A stretch of DNA of 64,000 nucleotides from an uncultured Prevotellaceae bacterium (GTDB taxonomy: Bacteria > Bacteroidota > Bacteroidia > Bacteroidales > Bacteroidaceae), in assembly GCA_900316445.1 (NCBI GenBank), contig ONCZ01000011.1, forward strand, positions 62,001 to 126,000, written 5' to 3'. Positions within the stretch are counted from its first letter, which is position 1. Each line of letters begins with the position of its first letter. The position numbers were made by a program, and so were the translations under genes. Shown piece by piece: positions 30,783 through 40,377 of this stretch. The notes beneath the pieces are model-generated. The model was not told the DNA's origin. It did no database searches and saw only the letters and a program-made list of their open reading frames with translations.

Positions 30783-33700
30783 TTACTTAATCCATTTCGT
30801 ACCATTAACGATATAAACGCCTTTGGGCAACTGCTGCCAGACTGCATCAAAATTGCGCTGGGTGGTGCGAACCACTTGCAGGCCGCCAAGGGTGTGAATA
30901 GTAACCTTTTGGCTTTCATCGACAGAGAACAGAATCCGCTCGATATCTGTCGTACCATCATCGAAGTTGATCTCAACGATGCCACGAGAGGAACTGCCAG
31001 TCATATAGGCCTCAAAGGGATGGACATCACGGAGATTGCTGATAAAGCGACTTCCTGGATCATAACCACCCGAATATCTGGCATTATTCAGTGCCATTAT
31101 CGTTGAAGATTTGCTAACTGCAACGAAAGTAGGTAAGAAACTACCATTAAACGTCGGTGTTTGGGGAATTGTTACATTCTCAGCAGAGAAAGTCACGTCT
31201 CCAGCCAGAATGTAATCGTATTTATAATTACTATTATTCGGCATAGAAATGATATAAGGTTCATTAGCCTTAATAGCCGATGTCCGATGGAAACTGCTGC
31301 CAGAGAAATTTGCAAGCCAGAAAGGTTTTTGATTAGAGCCTGTACTATAAGAGGCAAAAGGCACCATCTCGCCCTTCGTGCTATGACTGACTTTTTGTAC
31401 GTCGAAAGGCAGGGCGATGGTCTCCCACCCCATACCATCACCACCAGTCTCCATACTATAATTATGGGTATAGGAAATGCTCTGGGCAGTGAAGGATTTG
31501 GGAGAATAGAATTGTCTGCCATCATCTGAAAGTATTACGGATTGAGCTATGCCATCTACTATGACATTCTTCACTGACGATGGTGCATAAGAAGCAGACT
31601 TCACATAAAGCAGGAAGTTCGAACCAATAGAGGAATTACTAAATGCATTCATAGGCAGTGCAGCCTCAACATTCCAAATCAGTGCACCAAGGTTGCAACC
31701 CTTAAATGCATCATCAGCAATACCCGTCACTTGGTAAAGAATTCCGTCGTAACTAACAGAAACAGGAATCTCTATACTCACCAATTCCGTATCAACCGAC
31801 TTTACTTTAACCTTCTTATCAGACTTAATTCCCTGATAGGTCGCACCATCTATCTCAAAACTGATCTCACCCTTCTCATTCACCGTCAACACACCTTTAT
31901 TATATGAAATACTGTAGTTCTGAGCTTCAGCACCAGACACATTGATATCATAAATTCCAGGTGAACTACTTGCAGTAGCCGTTGTTGTTACAGTAGGTTT
32001 AATAGTCAGAACACTTTCGTTTTCACCATTCTTGAATCCGCTATAAGTTACCTCAAAGTCCGGATTCTCCTGTTCCACCTCACGACTATATGATTTGGCC
32101 GTAACACTGAGAGGAGCCTTTGTGATAGTCAGAGTGCCATCAACGTATTTCACATTGGAGTTTTCAACACTACCCTTTGTTATTCTAATAATGTATGTCC
32201 CTACAGGAGAAGTAGCTGTTGCATCACAAGTAATAGATGGGGTGCCGATTAACTCATCACCTTCCCTTGTATAATCAAATACAGGATTGGAGTCGCCATA
32301 TTCTCGTGTATAATTATTAGCGGTAAGCACTACATCTTGTCCATCGGTAATATTAATGAACTTATACCAACCTTTCTTAGACCGATAGGCAGCCTCCGTT
32401 CCTGCTGGAACAGTCAGTGTGGCTGTGGTATAGGTACTGAACACATTCTCTTCGATATCAAATGGTTGCTTTATTTCCGAGGTAATGGAATTCAGACTGG
32501 TACAGCCGTTAAAGGCATTAATTGCAATTGAAGTAACAGTGCTAGGAATAGTAATAGAGGTGATACCCTTACAGCCTTCGAAAGAAGAACCACCTATTGA
32601 ACTCAATCCTTCTGATAGCCCTATTGAGGTCAAACCTGTACAATCTTCAAAAGCAGAGCTGCTAATATATGTAACACTGCTCGGTATAGTCAAAGAGGTA
32701 ATGCTTCTGCACTGATAGAATGCATAACTCGAAATTGACGTCACCCCGCTTGGAATCGAGAGGCTCTTAACTTCTACATCATTCAAATAGAATGCCTTCG
32801 CACTGGAAAGTGGGCTGGAGTGCTGATTAGCAAACTTCACCTTACACCATGCCTCTAAACTCGTGATGTTGACCTTGATATTACTACCACAGTCTATGAA
32901 TGCATATTCACCAATGGAGGTTATACTGCTTGGAATTGACAGATAGGTAATATCATCGCGTCCTTCAAAAGATCTCTCTGCTAAAGATGTCACCCTATAC
33001 TCTGTTCCGTTGTAATTAATGGATTCTGGAATGTTGACGTTTCTCTGGCTACTATCAATGAATTTGACTTCAGCCGTCATTGCAAAGTTATCAACTTTAT
33101 ACGAAATGCCGTTATTTGTGAATTCATTAATTAGCGACCCATCATCATTTAAGACGGTCCAATTAGTCGGAATACCATCTGCACCTCTTTTCCATGAATT
33201 CATACTTGACGACTTGGTGAATGTACCATCTAATGCTACATTGCTAAGCCAATTACTTGTACAATCACTTGCAGAAATATTATTAGCAAGACAAGTCATT
33301 TCCTTAAGATTAGTACAGCCCGCGAACATATATTCATAACATTTGGATGTCAATGTTGTAGCTGGCAACTGAGGTGCTATTGTTAAGGACGTACAACCTC
33401 TAAACATAGAACGATAACACATATCTGCCAATTTTGTAGCTGGCAGCTTAGGTGCTGTCATTAAGGATGTACAACCACCAAACATATAGCAATAACAACT
33501 CTCGCCCAATGATGTGGCCGGTAACAGAGGTGCCGTAGTCAATGAGGTACAAGCGTAAAACATACCTTCATAACAACTATTTGCTAATGTCGTAGCTGGC
33601 AACTGAGGTGCCGTAGTCAAGGATGTACAACTACGGAACATACCCTCATAACAGTTTTTTGCAAGTTTCGTGGCTGGAAGTTCTAATTTTTCTGCACTTA

Positions 33701-34976
33701 TCAAACCGGTACAATTAAGGAACAATTCAAAAAACGTATGATCCTTTCCCGTTAAGTCTGTCTGCCCAACGAAATTGTCTCCATATAACAGAGACATTAT
33801 ATTGCCTTCAACATCAAAACGTCCTGTTGAAGAAAAGCCACCAATACCACTAATCGCTTCCTCACCATTCACTTCTGAATATAATGGTCTGAGAGAACCT
33901 CTAAACATAATCTTCTTTCCTGCTTGCATTATTGGTGATTGTTCGTTTCTTGCCAATGGCGACCACGTAATGCCACTATCAAGCGAATAGTAAATCACAG
34001 AGTTGTCTACATTATTATATGATGTACCACTGAAACTGAAAGTTCCGCGCTCTTTTGCAATAAAGGTGAGGTAAGGAAGTTCAGGACTGATGACAGGGTC
34101 ATCATCCCCACTTGTTGCTTCTGTAATTCTGCTGAATTTATTCCATCCTGCCGTAGACTGATAGGCCCACTTCGTACCATTGGGGACTTTAAGTGTGGCA
34201 GTAGAATATGTGTTGAATACATTGTCATTGATAGCAAATGGTTGCTGGATCTCCGAGGTGATAGCATTCAAATTAGTACAACCCTTAAAGGCATTAATGG
34301 CTATCGAAGTAACAGTGCTGGGGATCGTAATGGAGGTTAGGCCTTTACATCCCTCAAAAGAAGAGCCACCGATTGAAGTCAATCCTTTTGAAAGAGTAAC
34401 CGAGGTCAGCCCCGTGCAGTCCTCAAAGGCAGAACTGCCGATAGAAGTGACACTGCCCGAAATATTTAAAGAGGTAATGCTTCTACACTGATAGAAGGTA
34501 TATTTACCGATGGATGTAATAGTTTCTGGAATATTAATGCTGGTGGTCTCTACATCATACAACAGAACCTTCCCAGCGCTGGATAATGGGCTGGAGTGTT
34601 CATTACCCAATTCCATCTTGCACCAGGCATCGAGGTTTGCAATGTTCACAGTCATATTGCTTCCGCAATCTCTGAAAGCGTTATTCCCAATAGATTTAAT
34701 GGAGTACTGAAGCGACAGATAAGTAATATCACTCCTCCCCTCGAAAGCACTTTCTCCGATGGAAGTCACGCGGTACTTTGTACCATCCAATGTGATACTG
34801 CTAGGGATGTCTGCCCTTGTAGTCCATGAAGCCAATCCCGTTACTTCCAAAGTACCATCACTCTTAACATTGTAGAAAATACCATCGTTTGTGAGATCAT
34901 AGGCAAACAACGGCATACTTACCAATAAAACGAAAACACTGAGTAAACATCTCAGACTATTATTCTTTTTCATCAT
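30783..34976 (-). CDS. Large BspA-like surface protein with MBG domains and type IX sorting tail
   Basis: A 1397-residue exported protein (signal peptide about 1-25, ending PLFA). Two BspA-type LRR_5 blocks (about 55-265 and 640-850) flank five near-identical units of about 26 residues (about 420-570, consensus LPATxLAxxCYxxMF then xxCTSLTTAP). Two MBG-type beta domains follow (about 870-1040), starting YTREYGDSNPVFDYTREGDE and YSREVEQENPDFEVTYSGF. The end, with VTIHTLGGLQVVRT and LPKGVYIVNGTKWIK, is a Por-type C-terminal sorting domain for type IX secretion. It lies two bases after a small lipoprotein gene, as the last large gene of the tubulin-like operon. A role in adhesion is inference. 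Confidence 0.88.
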   Translation of the reverse strand: MMKKNNSLRCLLSVFVLLVSMPLFAYDLTNDGIFYNVKSDGTLEVTGLASWTTRADIPSSITLDGTKYRVTSIGESAFEGRSDITYLSLQYSIKSIGNNAFRDCGSNMTVNIANLDAWCKMELGNEHSSPLSSAGKVLLYDVETTSINIPETITSIGKYTFYQCRSITSLNISGSVTSIGSSAFEDCTGLTSVTLSKGLTSIGGSSFEGCKGLTSITIPSTVTSIAINAFKGCTNLNAITSEIQQPFAINDNVFNTYSTATLKVPNGTKWAYQSTAGWNKFSRITEATSGDDDPVISPELPYLTFIAKERGTFSFSGTSYNNVDNSVIYYSLDSGITWSPLARNEQSPIMQAGKKIMFRGSLRPLYSEVNGEEAISGIGGFSSTGRFDVEGNIMSLLYGDNFVGQTDLTGKDHTFFELFLNCTGLISAEKLELPATKLAKNCYEGMFRSCTSLTTAPQLPATTLANSCYEGMFYACTSLTTAPLLPATSLGESCYCYMFGGCTSLMTAPKLPATKLADMCYRSMFRGCTSLTIAPQLPATTLTSKCYEYMFAGCTNLKEMTCLANNISASDCTSNWLSNVALDGTFTKSSSMNSWKRGADGIPTNWTVLNDDGSLINEFTNNGISYKVDNFAMTAEVKFIDSSQRNVNIPESINYNGTEYRVTSLAERSFEGRDDITYLSIPSSITSIGEYAFIDCGSNIKVNITSLEAWCKVKFANQHSSPLSSAKAFYLNDVEVKSLSIPSGVTSISSYAFYQCRSITSLTIPSSVTYISSSAFEDCTGLTSIGLSEGLSSIGGSSFEGCKGITSITIPSTVTSIAINAFNGCTSLNSITSEIKQPFDIEENVFSTYTTATLTVPAGTEAAYRSKKGWYKFINITDGQDVVLTANNYTREYGDSNPVFDYTREGDELIGTPSITCDATATSPVGTYIIRITKGSVENSNVKYVDGTLTITKAPLSVTAKSYSREVEQENPDFEVTYSGFKNGENESVLTIKPTVTTTATASSSPGIYDINVSGAEAQNYSISYNKGVLTVNEKGEISFEIDGATYQGIKSDKKVKVKSVDTELVSIEIPVSVSYDGILYQVTGIADDAFKGCNLGALIWNVEAALPMNAFSNSSIGSNFLLYVKSASYAPSSVKNVIVDGIAQSVILSDDGRQFYSPKSFTAQSISYTHNYSMETGGDGMGWETIALPFDVQKVSHSTKGEMVPFASYSTGSNQKPFWLANFSGSSFHRTSAIKANEPYIISMPNNSNYKYDYILAGDVTFSAENVTIPQTPTFNGSFLPTFVAVSKSSTIMALNNARYSGGYDPGSRFISNLRDVHPFEAYMTGSSSRGIVEINFDDGTTDIERILFSVDESQKVTIHTLGGLQVVRTTQRNFDAVWQQLPKGVYIVNGTKWIK

Positions 34977-34978
34977 TC

Positions 34979-35170
34979 TTAATCTCCTTTTTCATTGTTA
35001 ACAATTGGCATGGGATTATCATCCTCTGTTGGAATCACACCCTGATCTACGGGAATGGAGTAACCTTTACTTACGACTACATCATTCATAGAATCAGGTA
35101 AATCTTTTTGGCAGGAAACTGTTAGGAGCGCGACTGCCACAATTACAAATATCGATAATATTGTCTTCAT
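34979..35170 (-). CDS. Small lipoprotein
   Basis: 63 residues starting MKTILSIFVIVAVALLTVSC; the LTVSC lipobox predicts a lipid anchor on Cys20. The remainder (QKDLPDSMNDVVV ... NNEKGD) is acidic and without a recognised domain. It sits 13 bases after the beta-barrel gene and two bases before the large BspA-like gene, so it is likely co-translated with them. Function unknown. Confidence 0.75.
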   Translation of the reverse strand: MKTILSIFVIVAVALLTVSCQKDLPDSMNDVVVSKGYSIPVDQGVIPTEDDNPMPIVNNEKGD

Positions 35171-35183
35171 TGTTCAAATATTA

Positions 35184-36107
35184 TTAGAATTCATAGATAA
35201 AACCTGCATTAATACCAAAGCCTTCACCCCATGCCTTGAGCTTGCTATCTCCTTTTTTGATGACTTCAAAGACCTTATCGCCTCCAATGGCGAAGTCATA
35301 TTGAGGCGTTAGATAAACACGAAGACGGTTCACCACCTTTAAGTTGAGACGAAGAGCTACGAATGCACTCATTGGATTGGATTTCTTGAAGTAGTCACCG
35401 CTATTAGAAACACCGTTAGCATCTTTACCAGAAATCATATTAAAGGAAACACCAACTTGAGGCGACACCCGAAAGGCTTCTGAGCCAATGCTGTAGCCCA
35501 ACCTCACCCAAAACTTACTACAAGAATAATCGTAGGACTCTACAAACGATGGGTCATTTGGACGGCTGAAAGTGATACTTTCCACCTTGTCTAGTCCAAG
35601 TACATACCCAGCCTCCAATTGGAAATTCTTATAACTGGCTCCCAAAAAGGCTGATGGACCCATTACGCTGATGGCATTAAAGCCCAATCCTGCATAGATG
35701 TAAAAATCGGGAGTCGTATATCCAGGCACAAAGATTTCTGCATCATACGTTACTCTCGGTTGGAGTTCAGGAAGGGGGAAGTCTCTTATGACTCCCAGTT
35801 TGGGATGCCTTACCGTGATACGTTTAGCCTTATAAGGAACAAACAAACTTACCTCACCAGCCTTCCTCTCCTGAGCAAGCATTCCCATGTTGGTGTCAAA
35901 CTCAAATAAAGAATCGATCACAGCAAAACGAATCCGAGCCGCATAATCACCGTTTAGATCTTTATATTTCGTTTGGATAGAAGTTATATTTTCACGTAAA
36001 TTTCTGATTTCAAAACCAACTTCTTGGCCTATCGCCAAAATAGGCAACATACAGAATATTACTGTAATCAAATAAAAACGGTTATTACACAAATAAAATC
36101 TTTTCAT
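35184..36107 (-). CDS. Secreted beta-barrel protein related to the cluster's N-domain family
   Basis: 307 residues with a signal peptide ending ILAIGQ. The first about 130 residues (KDLNGDYAARIRFAVID, SLFVPYKAKRITVRHPKLGV) resemble the N-terminal domain repeated in the upstream genes, with the core motif changed from CALIKV to AARIRF. The second half is a series of beta strands (FYIYAGLGFNAISVMGPSAF, WVRLGYSIGSEAF, NAGFIYEF at the end) typical of an outer-membrane barrel. The layout matches the 315-residue gene at 43836-44783. Probably an outer-membrane component of the cluster; exact role unknown. Confidence 0.72.
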   Translation of the reverse strand: MKRFYLCNNRFYLITVIFCMLPILAIGQEVGFEIRNLRENITSIQTKYKDLNGDYAARIRFAVIDSLFEFDTNMGMLAQERKAGEVSLFVPYKAKRITVRHPKLGVIRDFPLPELQPRVTYDAEIFVPGYTTPDFYIYAGLGFNAISVMGPSAFLGASYKNFQLEAGYVLGLDKVESITFSRPNDPSFVESYDYSCSKFWVRLGYSIGSEAFRVSPQVGVSFNMISGKDANGVSNSGDYFKKSNPMSAFVALRLNLKVVNRLRVYLTPQYDFAIGGDKVFEVIKKGDSKLKAWGEGFGINAGFIYEF

Positions 36108-36146
36108 AATTTTTCAATTCATAATCACCTTAAATATATATTACCC

Positions 36147-36299
36147 TTAAGCCCGACAAACACTTACTACTTGGACATCGGAAGGATAACGTCTCCTAAG
36201 TTCACTTAATGCTTCACTCTCGCTTCCTCCGCGTAATTCCAAGACTGTTTCTCCTGCAGATCCTGCACCATAACGATACTTTACTCGATACCTTTCCAT
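36147..36299 (-). CDS. 50-residue hypothetical protein
   Basis: ATG 36299 to TAA 36147. It reads MERYRVKYRYGAGSAGETVL and then LRGGSESEALSELRRRYPSD, ending VVSVCRA. It is charged, has no signal peptide, and has a sensible alternating strand-helix-strand pattern. The outline (Y.V.Y at the start, a Glu-rich stretch, then a helix and IISV/VVSV-R at the end) recalls the last 55 residues of the membrane protein at 36754-37539. It may be a free-standing version of that domain. It lies between two genes of the cluster on the same strand. Confidence 0.55.
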   Translation of the reverse strand: MERYRVKYRYGAGSAGETVLELRGGSESEALSELRRRYPSDVQVVSVCRA

Positions 36300-36394
36300 A
36301 ACAGTTCAAATTATATATTATGCCTACTCTTACTATGGGTTTTCGGCTTCTCCCATTTCTCCAAATTAGAGTATTATCTCGATTTTGTTAATAT

Positions 36395-36658
36395 TTATCT
36401 GGTTTTACTGCTGTTAATATGCCTTGTTCGGTTCTGATTAAAGTTTGCCCGGTTTTCCTCAAAAATGACTCCTGATGCTGCTAATTGCACATTCACCATA
36501 GCACAGTAGTCATTATTGAAGTCCTGTCGTGGCTGTGTCCTTGCTGTATTGTCATTAGCTTTAACAGCAAAGCTTTTCACATCTAGAGTCTGTGCTTGAA
36601 GGCCTATGACACAAACAAGGGAAAGTACAATCGTAAGATACTTTTTTCTCCTTTTCAT
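36395..36658 (-). CDS. Truncated secreted protein of the N-domain family
   Basis: 87 residues from ATG 36658 with a signal peptide (KYLTIVLSLVCVIGLQAQ). They continue TLDVKSFAVKANDNTARTQP and the family core YCAMVNVQLAASGVIFEEN, and then stop after an unrelated NRANFNQNRTRHINSS tail. Related proteins in this cluster run another 60 or more residues through a WVYM..G and F.DYGI region before their effector parts. This one is therefore cut short, by decay or by design. No frame with the missing part is seen just downstream. Confidence 0.6.
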   Translation of the reverse strand: MKRRKKYLTIVLSLVCVIGLQAQTLDVKSFAVKANDNTARTQPRQDFNNDYCAMVNVQLAASGVIFEENRANFNQNRTRHINSSKTR

Positions 36659-36753
36659 ATTGTTTTGATTAATTTGCAATTGGATAAAATAGTTTTTGGA
36701 ATACTTTTCATATGATACTGATTTTATCATCTAAGCTTTTTCATATTTAAATA

Positions 36754-37539
36754 CTATCTTACTCTTTTTACACTAATTATCCTAATGCGTTCACCATTAT
36801 TCCAGAATAAACTTCTAAAATCATTGGCAACAGTTTCATTATCTACAAGCTTTGAATAAGTTCGGCTTGTGTCATGCTTATATCCATTTTCATTCTCCCA
36901 TTGTATTTCATAGTGATATGTCTTATTTAATGAGTCACTTTGTGCAGAATCGTTATTACCAGAGACAATTCTTTCACTAGCTCTACCCGCAGAATTATAT
37001 GAATCACTTTTTGAAAAGACATAGGCTAATATAAGTGCTAATATAATTAAACATATTACTATAAGACCTGTTAAAACTAATGGTGTAAGGAATCCCATTA
37101 ATAGAGCGGTAGTGAAAATACCCAAACGCCTATATATTACTGAAAGGGAAGATGACAATAGCAAAAAAATAAGATATAATATCAACAAACCTTTAGATGA
37201 ACTAGCTTTCAAGAAATCTGTTAAGAAGCCCTCATTTGTATTATCTTTTATTGTCAAGCTAATAAGAATAGATAATGTAAACCCTATTATCGTTGCAACC
37301 CAGCCAATTATTTTCTCCTTATCATCCAATTTTTTTCTATACAAAATGCAGATAGGATAAACCGACCCAACTATACATGCTAAGACAACATATATTCTTA
37401 TTTCATCATAGTCCGTATCACCAAACAACAATAATCCCATAAAAAGAATTCCTATAATTCCTATCCATGATACAGGATTTGACAATCCGAAATCAGTTTT
37501 TATGTTGTCCGTATTTCTTAATCTTTTAGCCTTTGACAT
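36754..37539 (-). CDS. Multi-pass membrane protein with soluble C-terminal domain
   Basis: 261 residues from ATG 37539 (MSKAKRLRNTDN); an upstream ATG at 37566 would overlap the previous gene by 20 bases. Six hydrophobic segments lie between residues about 25 and 190 (for example WIGIIGILFMGLLLF, VVLACIVGSVYPICILY, LVICLIILALILAYVF). A Ser-rich linker and a C-terminal domain of about 55 residues follow (YHYEIQWENENGYKHD ... IRIISVKRVR). No transporter family was recognised. It lies inside the cluster, seven bases after the Sel1 protein, and could be a membrane anchor or sensor. Confidence 0.7.
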   Translation of the reverse strand: MSKAKRLRNTDNIKTDFGLSNPVSWIGIIGILFMGLLLFGDTDYDEIRIYVVLACIVGSVYPICILYRKKLDDKEKIIGWVATIIGFTLSILISLTIKDNTNEGFLTDFLKASSSKGLLILYLIFLLLSSSLSVIYRRLGIFTTALLMGFLTPLVLTGLIVICLIILALILAYVFSKSDSYNSAGRASERIVSGNNDSAQSDSLNKTYHYEIQWENENGYKHDTSRTYSKLVDNETVANDFRSLFWNNGERIRIISVKRVR

Positions 37540-37546
37540 ACGCGAT

Positions 37547-39256
37547 CTAACGCTTTTTATAATCATTATACATCTTTATATGCTCTGGAATATACTGCAG
37601 AAATGTGACAGTTGCAATCCTATCAAAAAAGAAATACAACAAACCCAATTGGAGAGGGAGACCATTCAGATTACCCAAATAATCACCTTCAACACTTATG
37701 GCATTCCCTTTTTCATCTATAATTCCAACTTTTTCATCAAAAAAATCATATACATTTCCTTTTTCATTTATATACCCGACCTTGGTGTTGTCACGATTCC
37801 ATAGTATTCCTTGGGTATCAATTCTCCCTCCAACTTTTTTTGCATCAGCATAATATAATATGACTCCATCATTACGTATTTCACCAATAACATTAAAAGT
37901 TTCTTTCCCATTAAACATATAATTACTACTTATTATACGGCCATCAGGCAATATATTACCTATAAAAGTATGATCAACTATCTCTTTTGCTCTACTATCT
38001 CCATATCTAGCAGATTTTTTTAAGTAATATTTACCAAGACTTGCACCACCTGTTGTATGGTCACTATAATTGAACATTCCCAATAAATAATAAACATCAC
38101 CCATCAAAATTGAATCAACAATACAATCTTTAGGTATATCTTGAATGTTAAAAAGATTTCCGGCTAATTTGTAGTTCTTTTTAGTATAGTAATGATACAA
38201 ACCAAGCACATTTTTCCCATAATCTGAGCCTGACAAATAGGAATAAATGTTTGCTGCTTTTTGGTTAATAGGAACACTGTTCCCCCTAATATACATACAT
38301 GCAAGACTTGCCATTGCTTTTGAACGGCATTTTGCCTCTTCACTTGCTCCCATCGTGCTATAGATGTAATGGCCATCGAATCCATGACATTCTAGAATTC
38401 TTCGGTAATCATTTAGAGAACACGATGACTTCTCAAAAAGAATCTTTGCCTTTTGATAATTCTTTTTTATACCTATTCCTTCATAATAAAGCCTGCCCAA
38501 TCGATACTGCGAAATATGGTCATCCATCTCGTCGCCACGCTGATACCAATATATTGCGCTATCATAATTACAAACTTGTTCAAAATCGAGAGCTTTTATG
38601 AGTATTTCTTTTTTGATAGAAGTCTTGTTGACATTTTCCTCGTAGCTCTTATTGAGAGAGCTGTCTGGGAATGACACTTTTTGTCTGTATTGTTTTGATA
38701 GTTGATTCATTTCTTTATAAAAAGTTCCACCTTTATCGTCTGACAATGCAAACAATCTTGACAAACTATTGTAGGCATATAAATATCCCTCATTTGCTGC
38801 TTGAGTCAGGCAATCATACGCCTTTACAATATCGTTTTCTGCCCATGCAATCATACCTTCGTTATAAGCATTTGGCGCATCTGTTCTTTTTCCTAACAAA
38901 GTAAGCTCATAGGTGTATTTAGATTTTAAAGATTCTATATCATAATCTGAAAAAAATATCGTTTTAGGAGGATAATTTTTATGGACTACTTTTATTTCTT
39001 TTGTTCCTTCAGGCATATAAACCCAATATTCATTCGTCTTAAAATCAATTTCCCCGACAACATTCCCATAAAATAGAACGTTTTCTATTGGAAATTGAAC
39101 TTTCAGTAAAGCACAAGGCTCTCCTTTAATGTCATCTCTTCTTCTTGTACTTGCTTGCACTGAATTTGACTGCACCATTTTTACAACTACAATTTCCTGA
39201 CACATGCTATCTGTAAAAAACAACATGACAATCATAACAAAAACAATTCTGAACAT
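37547..39256 (-). CDS. Secreted N-domain protein with Sel1-like repeats
   Basis: 569 residues from ATG 39256 (MFRIVFVMIVMLFFTDSMC, signal peptide); a TTG-initiated reading is six residues longer. The N-terminal domain (about 20-120) contains GEPCALLKVQFPIENVLF, NEYWVYMPEGTKEIKV and FFSDYDIESLKSKYTYEL. Sel1/TPR-like helical repeats follow from about 130 to 430 (YDCLTQAANEGYLYAYNSL, QYRLGRLYYEGIGIKKN). The C-terminal about 130 residues are short beta repeats (IGEIRNDGVI, GRIDTQGILW, VGYINEKGNVYDF, VGIIDEKGNAI). The architecture suggests a periplasmic scaffold that binds partners through its helical repeats. Function unknown. Confidence 0.75.
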   Translation of the reverse strand: MFRIVFVMIVMLFFTDSMCQEIVVVKMVQSNSVQASTRRRDDIKGEPCALLKVQFPIENVLFYGNVVGEIDFKTNEYWVYMPEGTKEIKVVHKNYPPKTIFFSDYDIESLKSKYTYELTLLGKRTDAPNAYNEGMIAWAENDIVKAYDCLTQAANEGYLYAYNSLSRLFALSDDKGGTFYKEMNQLSKQYRQKVSFPDSSLNKSYEENVNKTSIKKEILIKALDFEQVCNYDSAIYWYQRGDEMDDHISQYRLGRLYYEGIGIKKNYQKAKILFEKSSCSLNDYRRILECHGFDGHYIYSTMGASEEAKCRSKAMASLACMYIRGNSVPINQKAANIYSYLSGSDYGKNVLGLYHYYTKKNYKLAGNLFNIQDIPKDCIVDSILMGDVYYLLGMFNYSDHTTGGASLGKYYLKKSARYGDSRAKEIVDHTFIGNILPDGRIISSNYMFNGKETFNVIGEIRNDGVILYYADAKKVGGRIDTQGILWNRDNTKVGYINEKGNVYDFFDEKVGIIDEKGNAISVEGDYLGNLNGLPLQLGLLYFFFDRIATVTFLQYIPEHIKMYNDYKKR

Positions 39257-39263
39257 ATTTCTA

Positions 39264-40307
39264 TCAATTATCAACTCCTAATAATTCATTAAATTCTGCA
39301 ACCAGTTTTCTGGCAGGATCGCAACCATATTCAGCCAATTTCCTACTTACTATGTAAATAATTGGCGACAAGTAGAAACCAAAGTAGTGACTGGTATTCA
39401 TAATTACACTTTTCAGCAAAAATGATTTCTCCATTAAGCTAAACAGATAATCTGGGGATATGTCATTGCTAAGATTTTTAAATTCACTACTTTTCATAAA
39501 AGCGTCATCATACCCTTTTTTATAAGCGATTAAGCAGTATTTACTTGCTCTATCGTAATCTTCTTTTAGTAATGTTTGGCCTATAATAAAAGCTAAAGAA
39601 GCATCTCGCCCATCTTCTCGCCCATCATACTCTTCATACATTTCCGGATGAGGTATATTTAAAGCATAATGATAAAGTAACTCCCCATTCATTTCTTTTA
39701 AGCACATACTATCTCCTTCTTCAATTATTTGATCGACCCATTTAAGAGCCAATTTATATTCTTTTTCAAATATGCAAATATTTGCCATTGCTATTTGGGC
39801 TTCTTTCTTCCCACCTAGTGCTTCTCTATTGATAATCATTTTTACAACAGGAGATAATTTCTCACCCTTATAATTCCACTTCTGACTATAGATGTCGTCA
39901 ATTGATTGTCTGTCAACAATCTCAAAATTAGATGATGCAAACATATCCACTATTCTCAACTCATAACAACAAGCAGAAGACAGTGTATTAATTCCATAAT
40001 CAGCAAAAACAATATCTTTCGGCAAATAACCAGTTTTTTTTATTCTAAGCCGCTTAGCTCCTTGAGCCATATAGACCCAATATGCAGTATCTTTAGCTTC
40101 CACTTTTGAAATGAAAGTATTCTCAAATTCAAAACCGTTTTGAAATGGACTTATTATTATAAGTGCACAAGGATTCCCATTCATATCCTTTATATTGCTT
40201 TTGCCCCCAACTGTGCCCACTTGTTTAAAAGTCTGTACTTGCAATTCCTGAGAACTAACGTGCGATGGGAATAATAATAAAAAAGCAATTAAAAATATAC
40301 TAGCCAT
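39264..40307 (-). CDS. Secreted N-domain protein with helical repeats
   Basis: 347 residues from ATG 40307 (MASIFLIAFLLLFPSHVSSQ, signal peptide); the longer reading would start at GTG. The N-terminal domain contains GNPCALIIISPFQNGFEFEN, YWVYMAQGAKRLRIKKTGYL and IVFADYGINTLSSACCYELR. The C-terminal two thirds form about six helical TPR/Sel1-like units (AQIAMANICIFEKEYKLALK, DRASKYCLIAYKKGYDDA). Seven bases separate it from the next gene. Same family as the genes at 37547, 44816 and 45666. Confidence 0.72.
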   Translation of the reverse strand: MASIFLIAFLLLFPSHVSSQELQVQTFKQVGTVGGKSNIKDMNGNPCALIIISPFQNGFEFENTFISKVEAKDTAYWVYMAQGAKRLRIKKTGYLPKDIVFADYGINTLSSACCYELRIVDMFASSNFEIVDRQSIDDIYSQKWNYKGEKLSPVVKMIINREALGGKKEAQIAMANICIFEKEYKLALKWVDQIIEEGDSMCLKEMNGELLYHYALNIPHPEMYEEYDGREDGRDASLAFIIGQTLLKEDYDRASKYCLIAYKKGYDDAFMKSSEFKNLSNDISPDYLFSLMEKSFLLKSVIMNTSHYFGFYLSPIIYIVSRKLAEYGCDPARKLVAEFNELLGVDN

Positions 40308-40377
40308 ATCATCTTCATATTTATGTCTTAACACAGAATCTTTGTATTATTCAATATTAAACTATGCAGAAGTTTGT

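Noticed and set aside
33298-33720. Five spaced DNA repeats that could look like an array
   Set aside because: They are the in-frame units of about 26 residues of the BspA-like protein.
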